A stretch of 64,000 nt of DNA from Armatimonadota bacterium (GCA_025360125.1 JANYCU010000037.1:101056-165055); one strand, 5' to 3'; numbered from the stretch's first letter, positions 36,080-45,409 are shown. Notes: generated by a model from the sequence alone, not told the origin. Program-made: numbers and translations.

Positions 36080-36382
36080 TTACCGAGGAAGGACCGGTGC
36101 GGCAGCTGCAACGATAGGTGAAATTAAGCTGTACACAAGCAACATCAGACAGACGTAAAACAGTACGCCACCAGAAAATTTGCGGCCGGCCCGAAAATCC
36201 TCCCAGCAATATATAAGGAAGCCGAGAACCAGTAGTGCAGCCGTTCCGTAAAAAAGCGAATAAATTACCGGCGCCCGAATTCCCTGTGGGATAAACACAA
36301 ATGGAAGTATAAACGAGATCCACATGATCACGCTTCCGAGCGTGAAACGCGGCTTAATCTTAATTTGTGTCTCTTCTGCCAT
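36080..36382 (-). CDS. Small 3-TM membrane protein, paralogue 2 of 3
   Basis: The 100-residue product (MAEETQIKIKPRFTLGSVIMWISF...) is the closest relative of the gene at 35725, sharing the WEDFRAGRKFS loop. The ATG at 36382 is preferred because starting at 36409 would overlap the previous gene. It lies 10 bp after that gene and 31 bp before the next, so all three are probably one transcript. Confidence 0.75.
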   Translation of the reverse strand: MAEETQIKIKPRFTLGSVIMWISFILPFVFIPQGIRAPVIYSLFYGTAALLVLGFLIYCWEDFRAGRKFSGGVLFYVCLMLLVYSLISPIVAAAAPVLPR

Positions 36383-36392
36383 CGCTCTTCGG

Positions 36393-36689
36393 CTACTCGA
36401 CTGCTCCAAAAACCAGAGGTCTCATTATCACGAAGTGAACGAACGCTAATGCTAGCACGGCTACTAGACGAGGATAGGAAAACGGCGTCTTGGAATTGGC
36501 ATCCTGCCAGCACGAGATGACGAATCCAAGAAAAAGGAGTGAAGCAAGTCCGTTATAAAACGCTCGGTAATGACCCCGATAGTGAAATATATTGAAGCAA
36601 GGCAAGATTGCCCAAGCAAAGGCGAGCCAGAGAAGGATGCTCCCAACCGTGATTTTTGAACTTCTGCCGGATTTCGAGCTCTCGTCCAT
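36393..36689 (-). CDS. Small 3-TM membrane protein, paralogue 1 of 3
   Basis: The 98-residue product is the most divergent of the three. It keeps the order TVGSILLWLAF, AFYNGLASLLFLGFVISCW and a third helix with IMRP instead of VISP. Its start is 14 bp after the stop of the DUF1501 gene on the same strand, so it may belong to the PSD1-DUF1501 operon. Function unknown. Confidence 0.7.
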   Translation of the reverse strand: MDESSKSGRSSKITVGSILLWLAFAWAILPCFNIFHYRGHYRAFYNGLASLLFLGFVISCWQDANSKTPFSYPRLVAVLALAFVHFVIMRPLVFGAVE

Positions 36690-36703
36690 TACCCTCGCCT
36701 TGC

Positions 36704-38260
36704 TTACGCCAACAAATCCTTCACGACGTGCCCATGCACGTCGGTTAGCCTAAAGTCTCGACCCTGATATCGGTACGTCAGTTTGGTGTGGTCGATGCCC
36801 ATCAGGTGCATCATCGTCGCGTTCATATCGTGGATATGGACCGCTCCCGGCGTAAATTCGTCTACCGAAGGATTGATTACGTTGCCATCTTTGTCGACGA
36901 TGTTGTAGCAGTAGTCATCGGTATGGCCGTACGAGATTCCCGGTTTTACACCGCCGCCCGCCATCCATCGAGTAAAACACCGTGGGTGATGGTCTCGCCC
37001 ATAGTTGTCGCGAGACAACGGCCCTTGGCAGTAAACAGTTCGGCCAAATTCACCGCCCCAAACGACCAATGTGTCGTCGAGCATACCGAGACGCTTGAGG
37101 TCCTTGATGAGGGCCGCGGTCGCTTGGTCAACGTCTTTGGTTTGGGACGGAAGATCGACTGCGAGGTTGCCGTGCTGATCCCAACCGCGGTGGAAGATTT
37201 GGATGAAGCGGACTCCTCGTTGGGCCAAACGGCGAGCCAACAAACAGTTCGCCGCATAGGTGCCGGGAATCTTGGAATCCGATCCGTAAAGCTCGAAGAC
37301 TTCCTCGGGCTCCTGCTTGAGGTCCATCAGTTCGGGGACACTGGCCTGCATCCGGTAGGCCATTTCATACTGCGAAATTCGAGCGGCAATTTCTGGGTCG
37401 CCAAATTGGTCGAGTTGAAGGTGGTTGAGTTTGGATACGTCGTCGAGCATGCCTCGACGGGTGTTGCGGTCAACGCCGTGTGGGTCGTTGAGATACAGAA
37501 CCGGGTCGCCGCTGGACCGGAGGCTGACGCCTTGGTGGTCGCTCGGGAGGAAGCCCGTGCCCCAAAGTCGTGAGAAGAGGGCTTGGTCGGCTTTTCCGTT
37601 TCCGACCTTACTGTGAAGGACGACATAGGTTGGCAAGTCTTCGTTCATGCTGCCGAGGCCATAACTGACCCAGGAGCCGAAGCTCGGACGTCCCGGAAGT
37701 TGGCTACCCGTTTGAATATAAGTAACTGCGGGGTCGTGGTTGATCGCTTCGGTCCACATCGACTTGATGATGCAGATTTCTTTGGCGATGGTGGCCATGT
37801 GGGGCAAGATTTCGGAGAAATAGGCTCCGTCCTCGTTGTTTTCGTGCTTTTTGAACTTGAACTTACTTGGTGCGACCGGGAAGCGGGCCTGACCGCTGGT
37901 CATTGTCGTGATTCGTTGACCGTTTCTAATGCTATCGGGTAGGTCTTTGTCGAACTGCTCTTCCATTTTCGGTTTGTAATCGAAGAGGTCCATTTGGCTC
38001 GGGCCGCCGTTCATAAACAGCATGATGACCCGCTTGGCCTTTGGTGCAAAACTCGGCATGTTCGGGAGGCCCGGACGAGGCTTACCCATATGGATCTGGG
38101 GCTTTTGAAGAGCACCAAAAGCACTTGAGGCGGCGAAAGCCGCCGCGAGGCCACTGCTGCGAAGAAGGGTGTGAAGCGCGGCGGAGCCGACGCCCATGGC
38201 TGTTCGCCCGAAGAGTTCTCTTCGGGACATGACAAGTTCAAATTCTCTAATCGGATCCAT
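36704..38260 (-). CDS. DUF1501 protein (second locus)
   Basis: The 518-residue product has an [17 protein letters not shown] twin-arginine-like N-terminus and the DUF1501 features [93 protein letters not shown]. It is clearly related to the gene at 30030 but not a recent copy. It starts 9 bp after the PSD1 stop, so the order PSD1-DUF1501 is kept, and it is followed by three small membrane proteins. Confidence 0.92.
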   Translation of the reverse strand: MDPIREFELVMSRRELFGRTAMGVGSAALHTLLRSSGLAAAFAASSAFGALQKPQIHMGKPRPGLPNMPSFAPKAKRVIMLFMNGGPSQMDLFDYKPKMEEQFDKDLPDSIRNGQRITTMTSGQARFPVAPSKFKFKKHENNEDGAYFSEILPHMATIAKEICIIKSMWTEAINHDPAVTYIQTGSQLPGRPSFGSWVSYGLGSMNEDLPTYVVLHSKVGNGKADQALFSRLWGTGFLPSDHQGVSLRSSGDPVLYLNDPHGVDRNTRRGMLDDVSKLNHLQLDQFGDPEIAARISQYEMAYRMQASVPELMDLKQEPEEVFELYGSDSKIPGTYAANCLLARRLAQRGVRFIQIFHRGWDQHGNLAVDLPSQTKDVDQATAALIKDLKRLGMLDDTLVVWGGEFGRTVYCQGPLSRDNYGRDHHPRCFTRWMAGGGVKPGISYGHTDDYCYNIVDKDGNVINPSVDEFTPGAVHIHDMNATMMHLMGIDHTKLTYRYQGRDFRLTDVHGHVVKDLLA

Positions 38261-38269
38261 GTTGTTCCT

Positions 38270-41170
38270 TTAGTGCTGAGTCAAAAATTCATCGAGGTTG
38301 AAGATCGTGTTGGCGATCATCGTCCAGGTTGCTACTTGGTCATTCGGTAGATCCTTTGCTTTTGCGGCAAGCCCTACCATAGCGAGTTCTTCTGCATCTT
38401 TTGGAGACTGTTTATACCGAGCCTCATAGCGTTGAGCGGCACTCTGCAAAATGCTCTGCTCAAGCTTTGACGGGTCTCGATTCAAAGCAATATTAAACGC
38501 TAACTTGATACGATCATGGGCGCTCGACTTACTTTTTACTAGTCTTTCGCCAAACACTCGAGCAGACTCCATGAACGCGGGTTCGTTCATCGTGATGAGG
38601 GCTTGGAGTGGCGTGTTCGTGCGAGCACGTCGCACTACGCATGCTTCTCGTGAAGGAGCATCGAACGACAACATCATTGGGTGAGGCGAAGTGCGCTTCC
38701 AGAATAGATATAAGGTCCGACGGTAGATGTCAGCAGTCTTGTCTTGCATGTAGGTTGCGGTCGTGCTGCCTTGGAAAGCAACTTCCTCCCAAAGTCCTGC
38801 TGGCTGGTACGGCTTAAATCCATGTCCGCCCTCTCGGCTAATGAGAAGTCCGCTAACTTGCAATACTTGATCCCGGAGAATTTCGGCATCCAGGCGGAAC
38901 CGAGGTCCTCGTGAGCACAATCGGTTCTCGGGATCGACGGCTTCTTTTTGTTTTGAAACCACCGATTGTTGTCGGAATGTTGCGCTCGTAAGGATCAGCT
39001 TATGAAGCTTTTTGATGGAGTAACCATCCTTGGCAAATTTTACGGCAAGGTAATCGAGCAGCTCTGGGTGGCTTGGCCAATCGCCTTGATTGCCAAAGTC
39101 TTCCGCAGTCTTTACGATTCCGGTCCCAAAATGCTGTTGCCATATTCTATTGACGAAAACTCGGTTGGTCAGCGGGTTCTTCTTGTCGGTTAGCCATTGG
39201 GCAAGACCAAGTCGGTTTGCCGGTGCTCCCGCAGGCAATTCACCAAATGCGGCAGGAATGCCCCGCGAAACCTTGTCTGCCCGCAGGTTGTACTCGCCTC
39301 GACGAAGGATATAGGCTTGACGAGCCATGGGCAGTTCTTCAGCGACCAAGGTTCGAGGAATCGCGGCTTCAATCTTTGCTGTTTTCGCCGAAACAGCTCG
39401 GTAATCTTTTGAAGTTGCTGAGTCTGGGCCGTCATTGAGGAACGTTTTCTTTGTGAGGACAGGGTCTTTCTTATTGATTGCGTTGTCAATTCGCGCGTCT
39501 TTGTCGGAACCGTAATTGAAGATTAAGCCGTCTTCACCACCACCGTTAACGATTTTGATGATGATCGGATTGGGTCCTTTCTTCAAGGAAATCTTAACAA
39601 CATCCCCTGCTTCGCTGACGCCGCGAGCAATGTTGTTGGAGTGAACGAGTTTGCCGTTGACCCAAACCTTAATTCCGTCGTCACTATTGAGTCGAAGCGT
39701 CAAGGGTGTGTCCGTATCTGATTCAATCGATGTCCGCACGTAGCCCGATGCGTTGTCTTTCTTGATGAATGAAGCCACCTTACCAACTTCAATCTTGATT
39801 GGTTTCCAGGTGGTTGGTGTCTCGTCGGTTGTGAAGGCTTCGTCGTTGTTCTTGTGAACGAATGGCCCTGCTACTTCCCAATCTGCGACCTTTAGCTTGG
39901 CTGGTCGGCTGGCGGTGAGCCAACCTTCGGCTTCGGAGAGGTTCACTTGGGACTCTAATTTAGTCATCAAAGTTTTGTTTTCGGAAAGGCCTTTCTCTTC
40001 TTCTGGAGTAGGTGCGAGCATCGTTGGTTCTGCGTAGAGTGCATTCCCATCGAGTGGCGAGTCCTTCGTCGAATTGAAGTACGCGAACATCTCGTAATAA
40101 TTTTTCGTCGAAATAGGATCGAACTTGTGATCGTGGCACTTAGCGCATCCAACGCTCATTCCCAAGAAAACCGTCGATGTGGTGTCTACTCGATCAAACG
40201 TGTTGCGAACGAGAAATTCTTCTTCGATCGCCCCACCTTCACTTGATGTGGGATTCATTCGAACATAGCCAGTTGCGACCTTCATATCCAGAGTTGGATT
40301 GGGAAGCAAGTCCCCCGCTAGTTGCCATTGCGTAAATTTGTCAAACGGCAAGTCTTGGTTCATCGCCCGAACAACCCAGTCTCGGTACGGATAAATGGCT
40401 CGTTCATTGTCGAGGTGAAGGCCGTGAGTATCGCCATAGCGAACTGCATCGAGCCAAAATCTTGCTTGGTTTTCACCGTATCGCTCGCTGGCAAGAAGTC
40501 GGTCAACTGCCCGCTCGTAGGCACCCGGCTTTTTGTCCATTGCAAGCATAGCGCTTTCACCTTGTGTCGGGAGAAGTCCAGTAAGGGTTAAACTTGCTCG
40601 ACGAAGCAAGGTCGCATTGTCGGCTTCAGGTTCCTGCTTTAGACCCTTCTTAGTAAGCTTCTCAACGATGAAGTTGTCGATCGGGTTTCTTATGAGTGCC
40701 TTCGCGGTAACCGTTGGAATGGTCGGCATAACTGGGGCAACAAATGCCCAGTGCTTGTCGTATCGAGCCCCCTGGTCAATCCACAACTTGAGGGTTGCGA
40801 CTTGTTCAGCCGAAAGCGGTGGCATACCCGAATCCGTCGGCGGCATCGGGTCATTCGTGTTCCCAACGGCTACGCGCTGCGCTAGCATCGACTTAGAAGA
40901 GCTACCAGGCTTGATCGCAAAATAGCCACGACGTTCTCGGGTCGCGTCTTTCGCATCGCTGAGACGAAGATCGCCTTTGACCTCTTTGCCATCGGGTCCG
41001 TGACACTTGTAGCAGTGCTCACTCAGGATCGGTCGGATATCTCGGTTGTAGTCAACAACTTTGACCGATGCAACGTGTTTCTTTTTGCTTTGGACGCTTC
41101 CAGTGGCAAGCCCAACTCCGAGGCAAGTAAGCGCAGAAACAAACAATAAATTAGTGCGGATTTGAATCAT
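38270..41170 (-). CDS. PSD1 protein: PSCyt1, DUF1549, sensor-like insert and DUF1553 (second locus)
   Basis: The 966-residue secreted protein has a signal peptide and a PSCyt1 domain (DIRPILSEHCYKCHGPD near residue 50, DLRLSDAKDA), DUF1549 (about 155-365, with NPIDNFIVEKL, RRASLTLTGLLPT, CAKCHDHKFDPI), an insert (about 430-565) containing the LRLNSDDGIKVWVNGKLVHSN pattern of PA14/beta-sandwich carbohydrate modules, and DUF1553 from about 640 (NRLGLAQWLTDKKNPLTNRVFVNRIWQQHFGTGIVKTAEDFG). It differs from the other PSD1 protein in the insert, so the two loci may treat different substrates. Role unproven. Confidence 0.92.
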   Translation of the reverse strand: MIQIRTNLLFVSALTCLGVGLATGSVQSKKKHVASVKVVDYNRDIRPILSEHCYKCHGPDGKEVKGDLRLSDAKDATRERRGYFAIKPGSSSKSMLAQRVAVGNTNDPMPPTDSGMPPLSAEQVATLKLWIDQGARYDKHWAFVAPVMPTIPTVTAKALIRNPIDNFIVEKLTKKGLKQEPEADNATLLRRASLTLTGLLPTQGESAMLAMDKKPGAYERAVDRLLASERYGENQARFWLDAVRYGDTHGLHLDNERAIYPYRDWVVRAMNQDLPFDKFTQWQLAGDLLPNPTLDMKVATGYVRMNPTSSEGGAIEEEFLVRNTFDRVDTTSTVFLGMSVGCAKCHDHKFDPISTKNYYEMFAYFNSTKDSPLDGNALYAEPTMLAPTPEEEKGLSENKTLMTKLESQVNLSEAEGWLTASRPAKLKVADWEVAGPFVHKNNDEAFTTDETPTTWKPIKIEVGKVASFIKKDNASGYVRTSIESDTDTPLTLRLNSDDGIKVWVNGKLVHSNNIARGVSEAGDVVKISLKKGPNPIIIKIVNGGGEDGLIFNYGSDKDARIDNAINKKDPVLTKKTFLNDGPDSATSKDYRAVSAKTAKIEAAIPRTLVAEELPMARQAYILRRGEYNLRADKVSRGIPAAFGELPAGAPANRLGLAQWLTDKKNPLTNRVFVNRIWQQHFGTGIVKTAEDFGNQGDWPSHPELLDYLAVKFAKDGYSIKKLHKLILTSATFRQQSVVSKQKEAVDPENRLCSRGPRFRLDAEILRDQVLQVSGLLISREGGHGFKPYQPAGLWEEVAFQGSTTATYMQDKTADIYRRTLYLFWKRTSPHPMMLSFDAPSREACVVRRARTNTPLQALITMNEPAFMESARVFGERLVKSKSSAHDRIKLAFNIALNRDPSKLEQSILQSAAQRYEARYKQSPKDAEELAMVGLAAKAKDLPNDQVATWTMIANTIFNLDEFLTQH

Positions 41171-41224
41171 CGTGAACCGAATTTTCCAACTAGTCTGATC
41201 TTACAATTTTTTTGGCGCAAAAAG

Positions 41225-41254
41225 AAAAGGCTTCCAACGAATTGGAAGCCTTTT
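41225..41254 (-). terminator. Rho-independent terminator after rplA
   Basis: On the reverse strand the hairpin AAAAGGCTTCCAA...TTGGAAGCCTTTT is followed by CTTTTTG. It lies between the rplA stop and the PSD1 start and would stop rplA transcription. The stem is 13 bp. Confidence 0.88.
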
Positions 41255-41277
41255 CAACAGTTTTGTGCTTAGTTCAA

Positions 41278-42018
41278 CTAACCTGCAGCTTTCGATGCGG
41301 TGGTTGGGTCTACGGCAATGCCAGGTCCCATAGTTGCGCTGAGGGTGATGCTTCGGATGTATCGTCCCTTTGAACTCGATGGCTTAGCCTTGAGAACAGC
41401 ACCAAAGCCAGCAAGAAAGTTCGCTGCAAGCTGGGCGTCAGTGAAGTTGACCTTGCCAAGCGGCATGTGAACCACGCCTTCTTTGTCGGCTCGGTACTCA
41501 ACACGAGTTGCGCCTTTGATTTCTTTGACCGCGTTGCCGATAGCGTTGGTAACGGTACCGTTTCGCTTGTTCGGCGTCTTGGGTCCGAGAGCCCGACCAA
41601 TCTTACCGATTTGAGGAGCCATATCTTCAGTAGCAAGAATAACGTCGAATTTCATTGGCTTGCCGCCAAATTCCTTCGCTCCATTTTGGATAGCCGTGAT
41701 AAGGTCTTCGGAGCCAACGATGTCGGCGCCAGCAGCTTCAGCTTCTTTGACATGGTCGCCTTTTGCAAGGACGGCTACGAGGCGGCTCTTTCCAGTTCCG
41801 TGCGGAAGGGAAGTCAAACCTCGAACGTTTTGATCTCCTTTTCGTGGATCAATTCCGAGGACGATAGCCATGTCTACTGACTCAACAAACTTGGCGTTTG
41901 CAGTTGCTTTGACTTGGGCGAGGGCTTCTTCGAAGCCGAGGAGGTTGTCCTTAGTGACCTTAGTGGTCAACGCCTTATAGCGCGACGAATGTCGTTCTTT
42001 TTTCTTATTAATTCGCAT
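41278..42018 (-). CDS. rplA: 50S ribosomal protein L1
   Basis: The 246-residue product shows L1 features: KGDQNVRGLTSLPHGTGKSRLVAVLAKGD, AAGADIVGSEDLITAIQNG, DVILATEDMAPQIGKIGRALGPKTPNKRNGTVT, and ATRVEYRADKEGVVHMPLGKVNF. Length fits the family (about 230). An AAGGTG ribosome-binding site is 5-10 nt before the ATG. In most bacteria rplA follows rplK; here neither rplK nor rplJ is adjacent and the gene stands alone with its own leader structure and terminator. The leader (42029-42059) resembles the L1 autoregulatory operator. Confidence 0.95.
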   Translation of the reverse strand: MRINKKKERHSSRYKALTTKVTKDNLLGFEEALAQVKATANAKFVESVDMAIVLGIDPRKGDQNVRGLTSLPHGTGKSRLVAVLAKGDHVKEAEAAGADIVGSEDLITAIQNGAKEFGGKPMKFDVILATEDMAPQIGKIGRALGPKTPNKRNGTVTNAIGNAVKEIKGATRVEYRADKEGVVHMPLGKVNFTDAQLAANFLAGFGAVLKAKPSSSKGRYIRSITLSATMGPGIAVDPTTASKAAG

Positions 42019-42028
42019 GAATCACCTT

Positions 42029-42059
42029 GTGGTTCGCATGACCCCGAAGGATCTCCCAC
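42029..42059 (-). promoter_or_regulatory. L1 autoregulatory mRNA operator
   Basis: On the gene strand the leader reads GTGG-GA-(GATCC-TTCG-GGGTC)-ATGCGAA-CCAC just before the AAGGTG site. A GTGG/CCAC stem encloses an asymmetric GGGA/ATGCGAA loop and a UUCG-capped stem. This matches the L1-binding element of 23S rRNA and known L1 leaders in its GTGGGAG and ATGC features. Binding would block the ribosome site. Confidence 0.6.
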
Positions 42060-42129
42060 TTATTGCGAAGGTATAGGATACCCAATTTGGCGGCTATCTG
42101 TCAGCGGGGAATCTGGCAAGTGCTTGGGA

Positions 42130-42156
42130 GGCTCGACAATTGAGAGTTGCCGAGCC
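42130..42156. terminator. Hairpin after the flotillin operon
   Basis: GGCTCG (42130-42135) pairs with CGAGCC (42151-42156), with CAA/TTG extending the stem. It lies 8 bp beyond the flotillin stop and upstream of rplA, and has no T-tract, so termination is only possible. Confidence 0.4.
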
Positions 42157-42163
42157 ATCCAAA

Positions 42164-43498
42164 TTACTTATCGGTCTTCGCTGGCTCTACGGCTGGCGCA
42201 GTATGGAACTGGGCGTGGACGGTTCCGCCCTGCGTCTCCGGTGAGGCAACATTCACGTTGATCGGGTTTGGGGCACCGAGCTGCTTGAACTTCTCGATGA
42301 CATCAATTCCCATCACTTCCTTGATTTGAGTGGCCAAGTTGGAAAGCTGGTTCACCTGATTGTTGCTGCCCGTGCTACTCGACATCATGGTCAGAGTCTC
42401 GACCGGGGTTGAGGAGATTGATTCGCCAATGGCGCGAATCAGAAGCTCGATCTTCTGCGAGAGCATCATTTCTCGGGCGCTTGGTCCGGCCGCGTCCCAG
42501 GCGTGGGCCATGGCGCGGAGGGCGTCGCCCCGGGCTTCACCGTCTGCAATGATGTTCGCATATTGAGCTTTTGCCCGAGCCTGAGCCGCTTCGGCGTTAG
42601 CCATTGCGGGTTGAACGACTTCGGCATCGAGGCGCAACCGAACCTGCTCATATCGAGCGGTTTGGACGTTCACTTCTGCCTTTGATCGAGCGACCTCGGC
42701 GGCGACGACGGAAAGTTCTTCGGCCACCACCGCGTCTCGTTGCGAAAGGGCGTCGACAAGACGTTTTTCGGCATCGGCCTTTGCGGCTTCGATTTGCCCC
42801 TGGATAACCGCGCGTTGCTCTTGCTCACGGTTTTCTGCACTTCGAACAATGGATTCCGCCTTGGCTTTAGCCTCGGCGATTCGGGCTGAGGAAATGATTT
42901 CCGCACTTCGCTTTCGACCCATCGAGTCAAGATAGTTAACTTCGTCGTGAACGTTCTGAATTTTCAGCGTGTCAACGACGAGCCCGAGGGTGGTCATATC
43001 ACCCTCAACCTCGTGAACAAGGCGCTCGGCAAAGAGGATCTTATCTTCGTTGACCTGTTCGGGGGTCATCGTGCTGAGAACGCCTCGGAGGGAACCTTCG
43101 AGCGTCGCTTTAGCGATGGCGACAATTTCTTCTCGTTGTTTGCCCAGGAATCGTTCGATGGCGTTATTAAGCACGGGTTCGTGGCCAGCGATTTTGACGT
43201 TAGCGACCCCTTGTACGGTGAGCGGGATTCCGCCTTTACTGTAAGCATTCGATGCGCTGACATCAATCGGCATGTTGGTCAAGTTAATTCGGTCCACTCG
43301 TTCAAGGAACGGGATTCGAATCCCTCGGCCACCTTTGACCAGGCGATAACCATACTCCTTGTTCCCGTCTTTTCGACGGGCACCGCTGAAGATGAGGACT
43401 TCGTTCGGCGCGCAAATGTAGATGAGCGATGGCAGGCTCAGGAGGAAAATGAGCAGGAAGAAAATAACGACGCCAACGATGATCGCTACGGTGGTCAT
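42164..43498 (-). CDS. Flotillin-like SPFH-domain protein, second copy
   Basis: The 444-residue product has an N-terminal TM helix (about 3-25), the SPFH domain (about 30-200, ICAPNEVLIFSG...VKGGRGIRIPFLERVDRINLTNMPIDV...AIERFLGKQREEIVAIAKATLEGSLRGVLSTMTPEQVNEDK) and a long coiled-coil region with AEAKA-type repeats (about 205-330). This is the flotillin/FloA-like layout that forms oligomeric membrane scaffolds. It overlaps the upstream flotillin gene by 4 bp. Two unlike flotillins in one operon suggest hetero-oligomers (inference). Confidence 0.88.
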   Translation of the reverse strand: MTTVAIIVGVVIFFLLIFLLSLPSLIYICAPNEVLIFSGARRKDGNKEYGYRLVKGGRGIRIPFLERVDRINLTNMPIDVSASNAYSKGGIPLTVQGVANVKIAGHEPVLNNAIERFLGKQREEIVAIAKATLEGSLRGVLSTMTPEQVNEDKILFAERLVHEVEGDMTTLGLVVDTLKIQNVHDEVNYLDSMGRKRSAEIISSARIAEAKAKAESIVRSAENREQEQRAVIQGQIEAAKADAEKRLVDALSQRDAVVAEELSVVAAEVARSKAEVNVQTARYEQVRLRLDAEVVQPAMANAEAAQARAKAQYANIIADGEARGDALRAMAHAWDAAGPSAREMMLSQKIELLIRAIGESISSTPVETLTMMSSSTGSNNQVNQLSNLATQIKEVMGIDVIEKFKQLGAPNPINVNVASPETQGGTVHAQFHTAPAVEPAKTDK

Positions 43499-44874
43499 TT
43501 CTTCACCTCCCCTGTTTTCGTTGCTTTTGTTTTGGGTTCCTCTGCTGGAGGTAATGGGTTGGTGTGCATGCTGTGACCCTGAAGGATGAGGGGAACGTCG
43601 ATTCCGACAGTATCCCGAACGCTGGCGAGAATGGTGTGGAAGATGGCTGGGTAGGACGCCACATAGTTGGTGAGGGTCTTTCCGTCGCCGTTATCGATAA
43701 GTTTGACCGTGCCAATTTTAACTTTCTTGACCGTTTCGGTGGTGGCCTTAAGAATCTTTTCGAGGTCGTCCATGACCGCGATATTCATAGCGGCGGGGCC
43801 GGCTTCTCGCCATGCAGCGTGAAAGGCTTCTAAGGCTTGGCCAGCGGCGATACCCCGTTCTCGGACGTTGGCGGCATCGCCTTTGGCTTGGTGTTCGCGG
43901 GCGACTTGGTCGGCTTCAGCGGGCAAAATTTCGTCGACTTTTAATCGGAGCCGTTCGACTTCGGACCGAATCTTTTGCAGTTCTTGCTCGGCTTTGGCTC
44001 GGGCTTCTCTGGCGGCCGCTTTGGTGGTTTCTTGCTCAACCGTAACTCTCGATTCGAGGTCGGCTTGGATCTTTCTTAATTCGTTGCGCATCCTTGCGAT
44101 ATTGGCGTCGGCGTTCGACCCGGCGACATTGGCTTTGGCCAGCTCCTCGCTTTCAATTTTTTCAGCCATTCGTTTTGCATCAGACTCTGCGATTTCCGCA
44201 TCCTTGATGATGTTCGCGATTGCCTCTCGTCCAATTGAATCGAGATAACGGGATTCGTCGCTGACGTGTTGAATCTTGAAGGTGTCGAGGTGGAGTCCAA
44301 GTTTCCTCAGGTCGAGCTCGGATTCGTTGCTGAGCTCTTCGGCAAATTTGAGACGGTCCTCGTTGATCTGCTCGGGAGTGAGTCGAGCCAAAACGCCTCG
44401 AAGGTGGCCTTCGAGGGTCTCCTTTGAAACCTTGCTAATTGCCGTGGGTGGTTGACCGAGAAAACGCTCAATCGCGTTACCGATGACGCCTTGGTCGCTC
44501 GACACTTTGACGTTGGCCACCGCTTCGACATTGAGGGCGATTCCCCCTTGAGAGTAGGCACCTTTGATAGAGATTGGGACTTCGAAGGTGTTGAGGTTCA
44601 TCCGGTCGACTCGCTCTAAGATGGGAACTCGCCAGGCTCGCCCGCCGAAAACAACCCGAAAGCCACGAATCGAGCCGTCGCCTTGCCCATGCTTGCGTCC
44701 GGAAAAGATCAGGGCTTCGTTGGGTGGACAAATGTAGAGAAGGGACCGAAGGCAGAGGTAGAAAATGAAAAATCCGATAATGAGGAACAGGGCAAGAAAG
44801 AGCCCGGATACGACCTCGGCGGGCAGGCTTGTAGCTGGTTGGCTGAGTTGAGATAAGAGCAGGAAGGGATTCAT
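43495..44874 (-). CDS. Flotillin-like SPFH-domain protein, first copy
   Basis: The 459-residue product has an extended N-terminus, a TM helix (about 22-45), an SPFH domain (ICPPNEALIFSGRKHG...GGRAWRVPILERVDRMNLNTFEVPI...AIERFLGQPPTAISKVSKETLEGHLRGVLARLTPEQINEDR) and a coiled coil of AEAEI and RKIQADLESR repeats. It shares most of its SPFH core with its downstream neighbour, so the pair arose by duplication. It is preceded by an NfeD-like gene only 1 bp away. Confidence 0.88.
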   Translation of the reverse strand: MNPFLLLSQLSQPATSLPAEVVSGLFLALFLIIGFFIFYLCLRSLLYICPPNEALIFSGRKHGQGDGSIRGFRVVFGGRAWRVPILERVDRMNLNTFEVPISIKGAYSQGGIALNVEAVANVKVSSDQGVIGNAIERFLGQPPTAISKVSKETLEGHLRGVLARLTPEQINEDRLKFAEELSNESELDLRKLGLHLDTFKIQHVSDESRYLDSIGREAIANIIKDAEIAESDAKRMAEKIESEELAKANVAGSNADANIARMRNELRKIQADLESRVTVEQETTKAAAREARAKAEQELQKIRSEVERLRLKVDEILPAEADQVAREHQAKGDAANVRERGIAAGQALEAFHAAWREAGPAAMNIAVMDDLEKILKATTETVKKVKIGTVKLIDNGDGKTLTNYVASYPAIFHTILASVRDTVGIDVPLILQGHSMHTNPLPPAEEPKTKATKTGEVKK

Positions 44875-44875
44875 G

Positions 44876-45409
44876 TTAGTTCAACAGGTCATCTTGAGGC
44901 ATAACTTCTAGGGTGTCACCTTCGACCCCTACGACGATTACCGCGACACCGGGCATCAGCTCAAGCGCTGGGTCGGTGGCGATGGCAAAGACTTCTAAAA
45001 CTTCATCATGGCGATTGAGACGAATCTTGCCTTTGATGCCGGCGCGAATCGGGACGGTGACGCTGCCGCTTTGACCGAGCAGTTTTTCCATCCGATAGTC
45101 GCTGCTGGTTTCAGCTTTGCGCAAGACGAATCGCGTGACGTAGGTGATGAGGGTTCCGGTAAGGATTCCGGTGATCACGGACGGAATGAGATGATTGCCC
45201 GGGGAGGCGAGGGTGAGGAGAATTCCAGCTAAGCCGAAACTCCCAAGTCCGTAAATCCAGAAGCGGGGACTGAGAAATGGAATCCAAATGTGACCATCTT
45301 CGGTTGACGTGTCGTGTCCGTCAACCGAATGATCAAGATTCCCGGCCACGATTCCAAAGATCAGAATCACGATCCCCGCCAGAAAAGCTGCAATGTAGAT
45401 GGCAACCAC
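44876..45409 (-). CDS. NfeD-like membrane protein
   Basis: The 177-residue product begins from a GTG and has about four hydrophobic segments (AIYIAAFLAGIVILIFGIVAG; WIYGLGSFGLAGILLTLAS; LIPSVITGILTGTLITYVTRFV), then an OB-fold-like C-terminal domain (about 105-170: MEKLLGQSGSVTVPIRAGIKGKIRLNRHDEVLEVFAIATDPALELMPGVAVIVVGVEGDTLEV), as in NfeD. NfeD partners act with flotillin-like proteins in membrane quality control, and this is the usual NfeD-flotillin order. Confidence 0.85.
   Translation of the reverse strand: MVAIYIAAFLAGIVILIFGIVAGNLDHSVDGHDTSTEDGHIWIPFLSPRFWIYGLGSFGLAGILLTLASPGNHLIPSVITGILTGTLITYVTRFVLRKAETSSDYRMEKLLGQSGSVTVPIRAGIKGKIRLNRHDEVLEVFAIATDPALELMPGVAVIVVGVEGDTLEVMPQDDLLN

Noticed and set aside
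36788..37573. 261-residue forward open frame
   Set aside because: It is antisense to the DUF1501 gene whose conserved GRDHH and GGEFGR motifs lie there.
43311..43324. GGGATTCGAATCCC, resembling a tRNA T-arm
   Set aside because: It lies inside the flotillin coding frame, and no acceptor, D or anticodon arm can be built around it.
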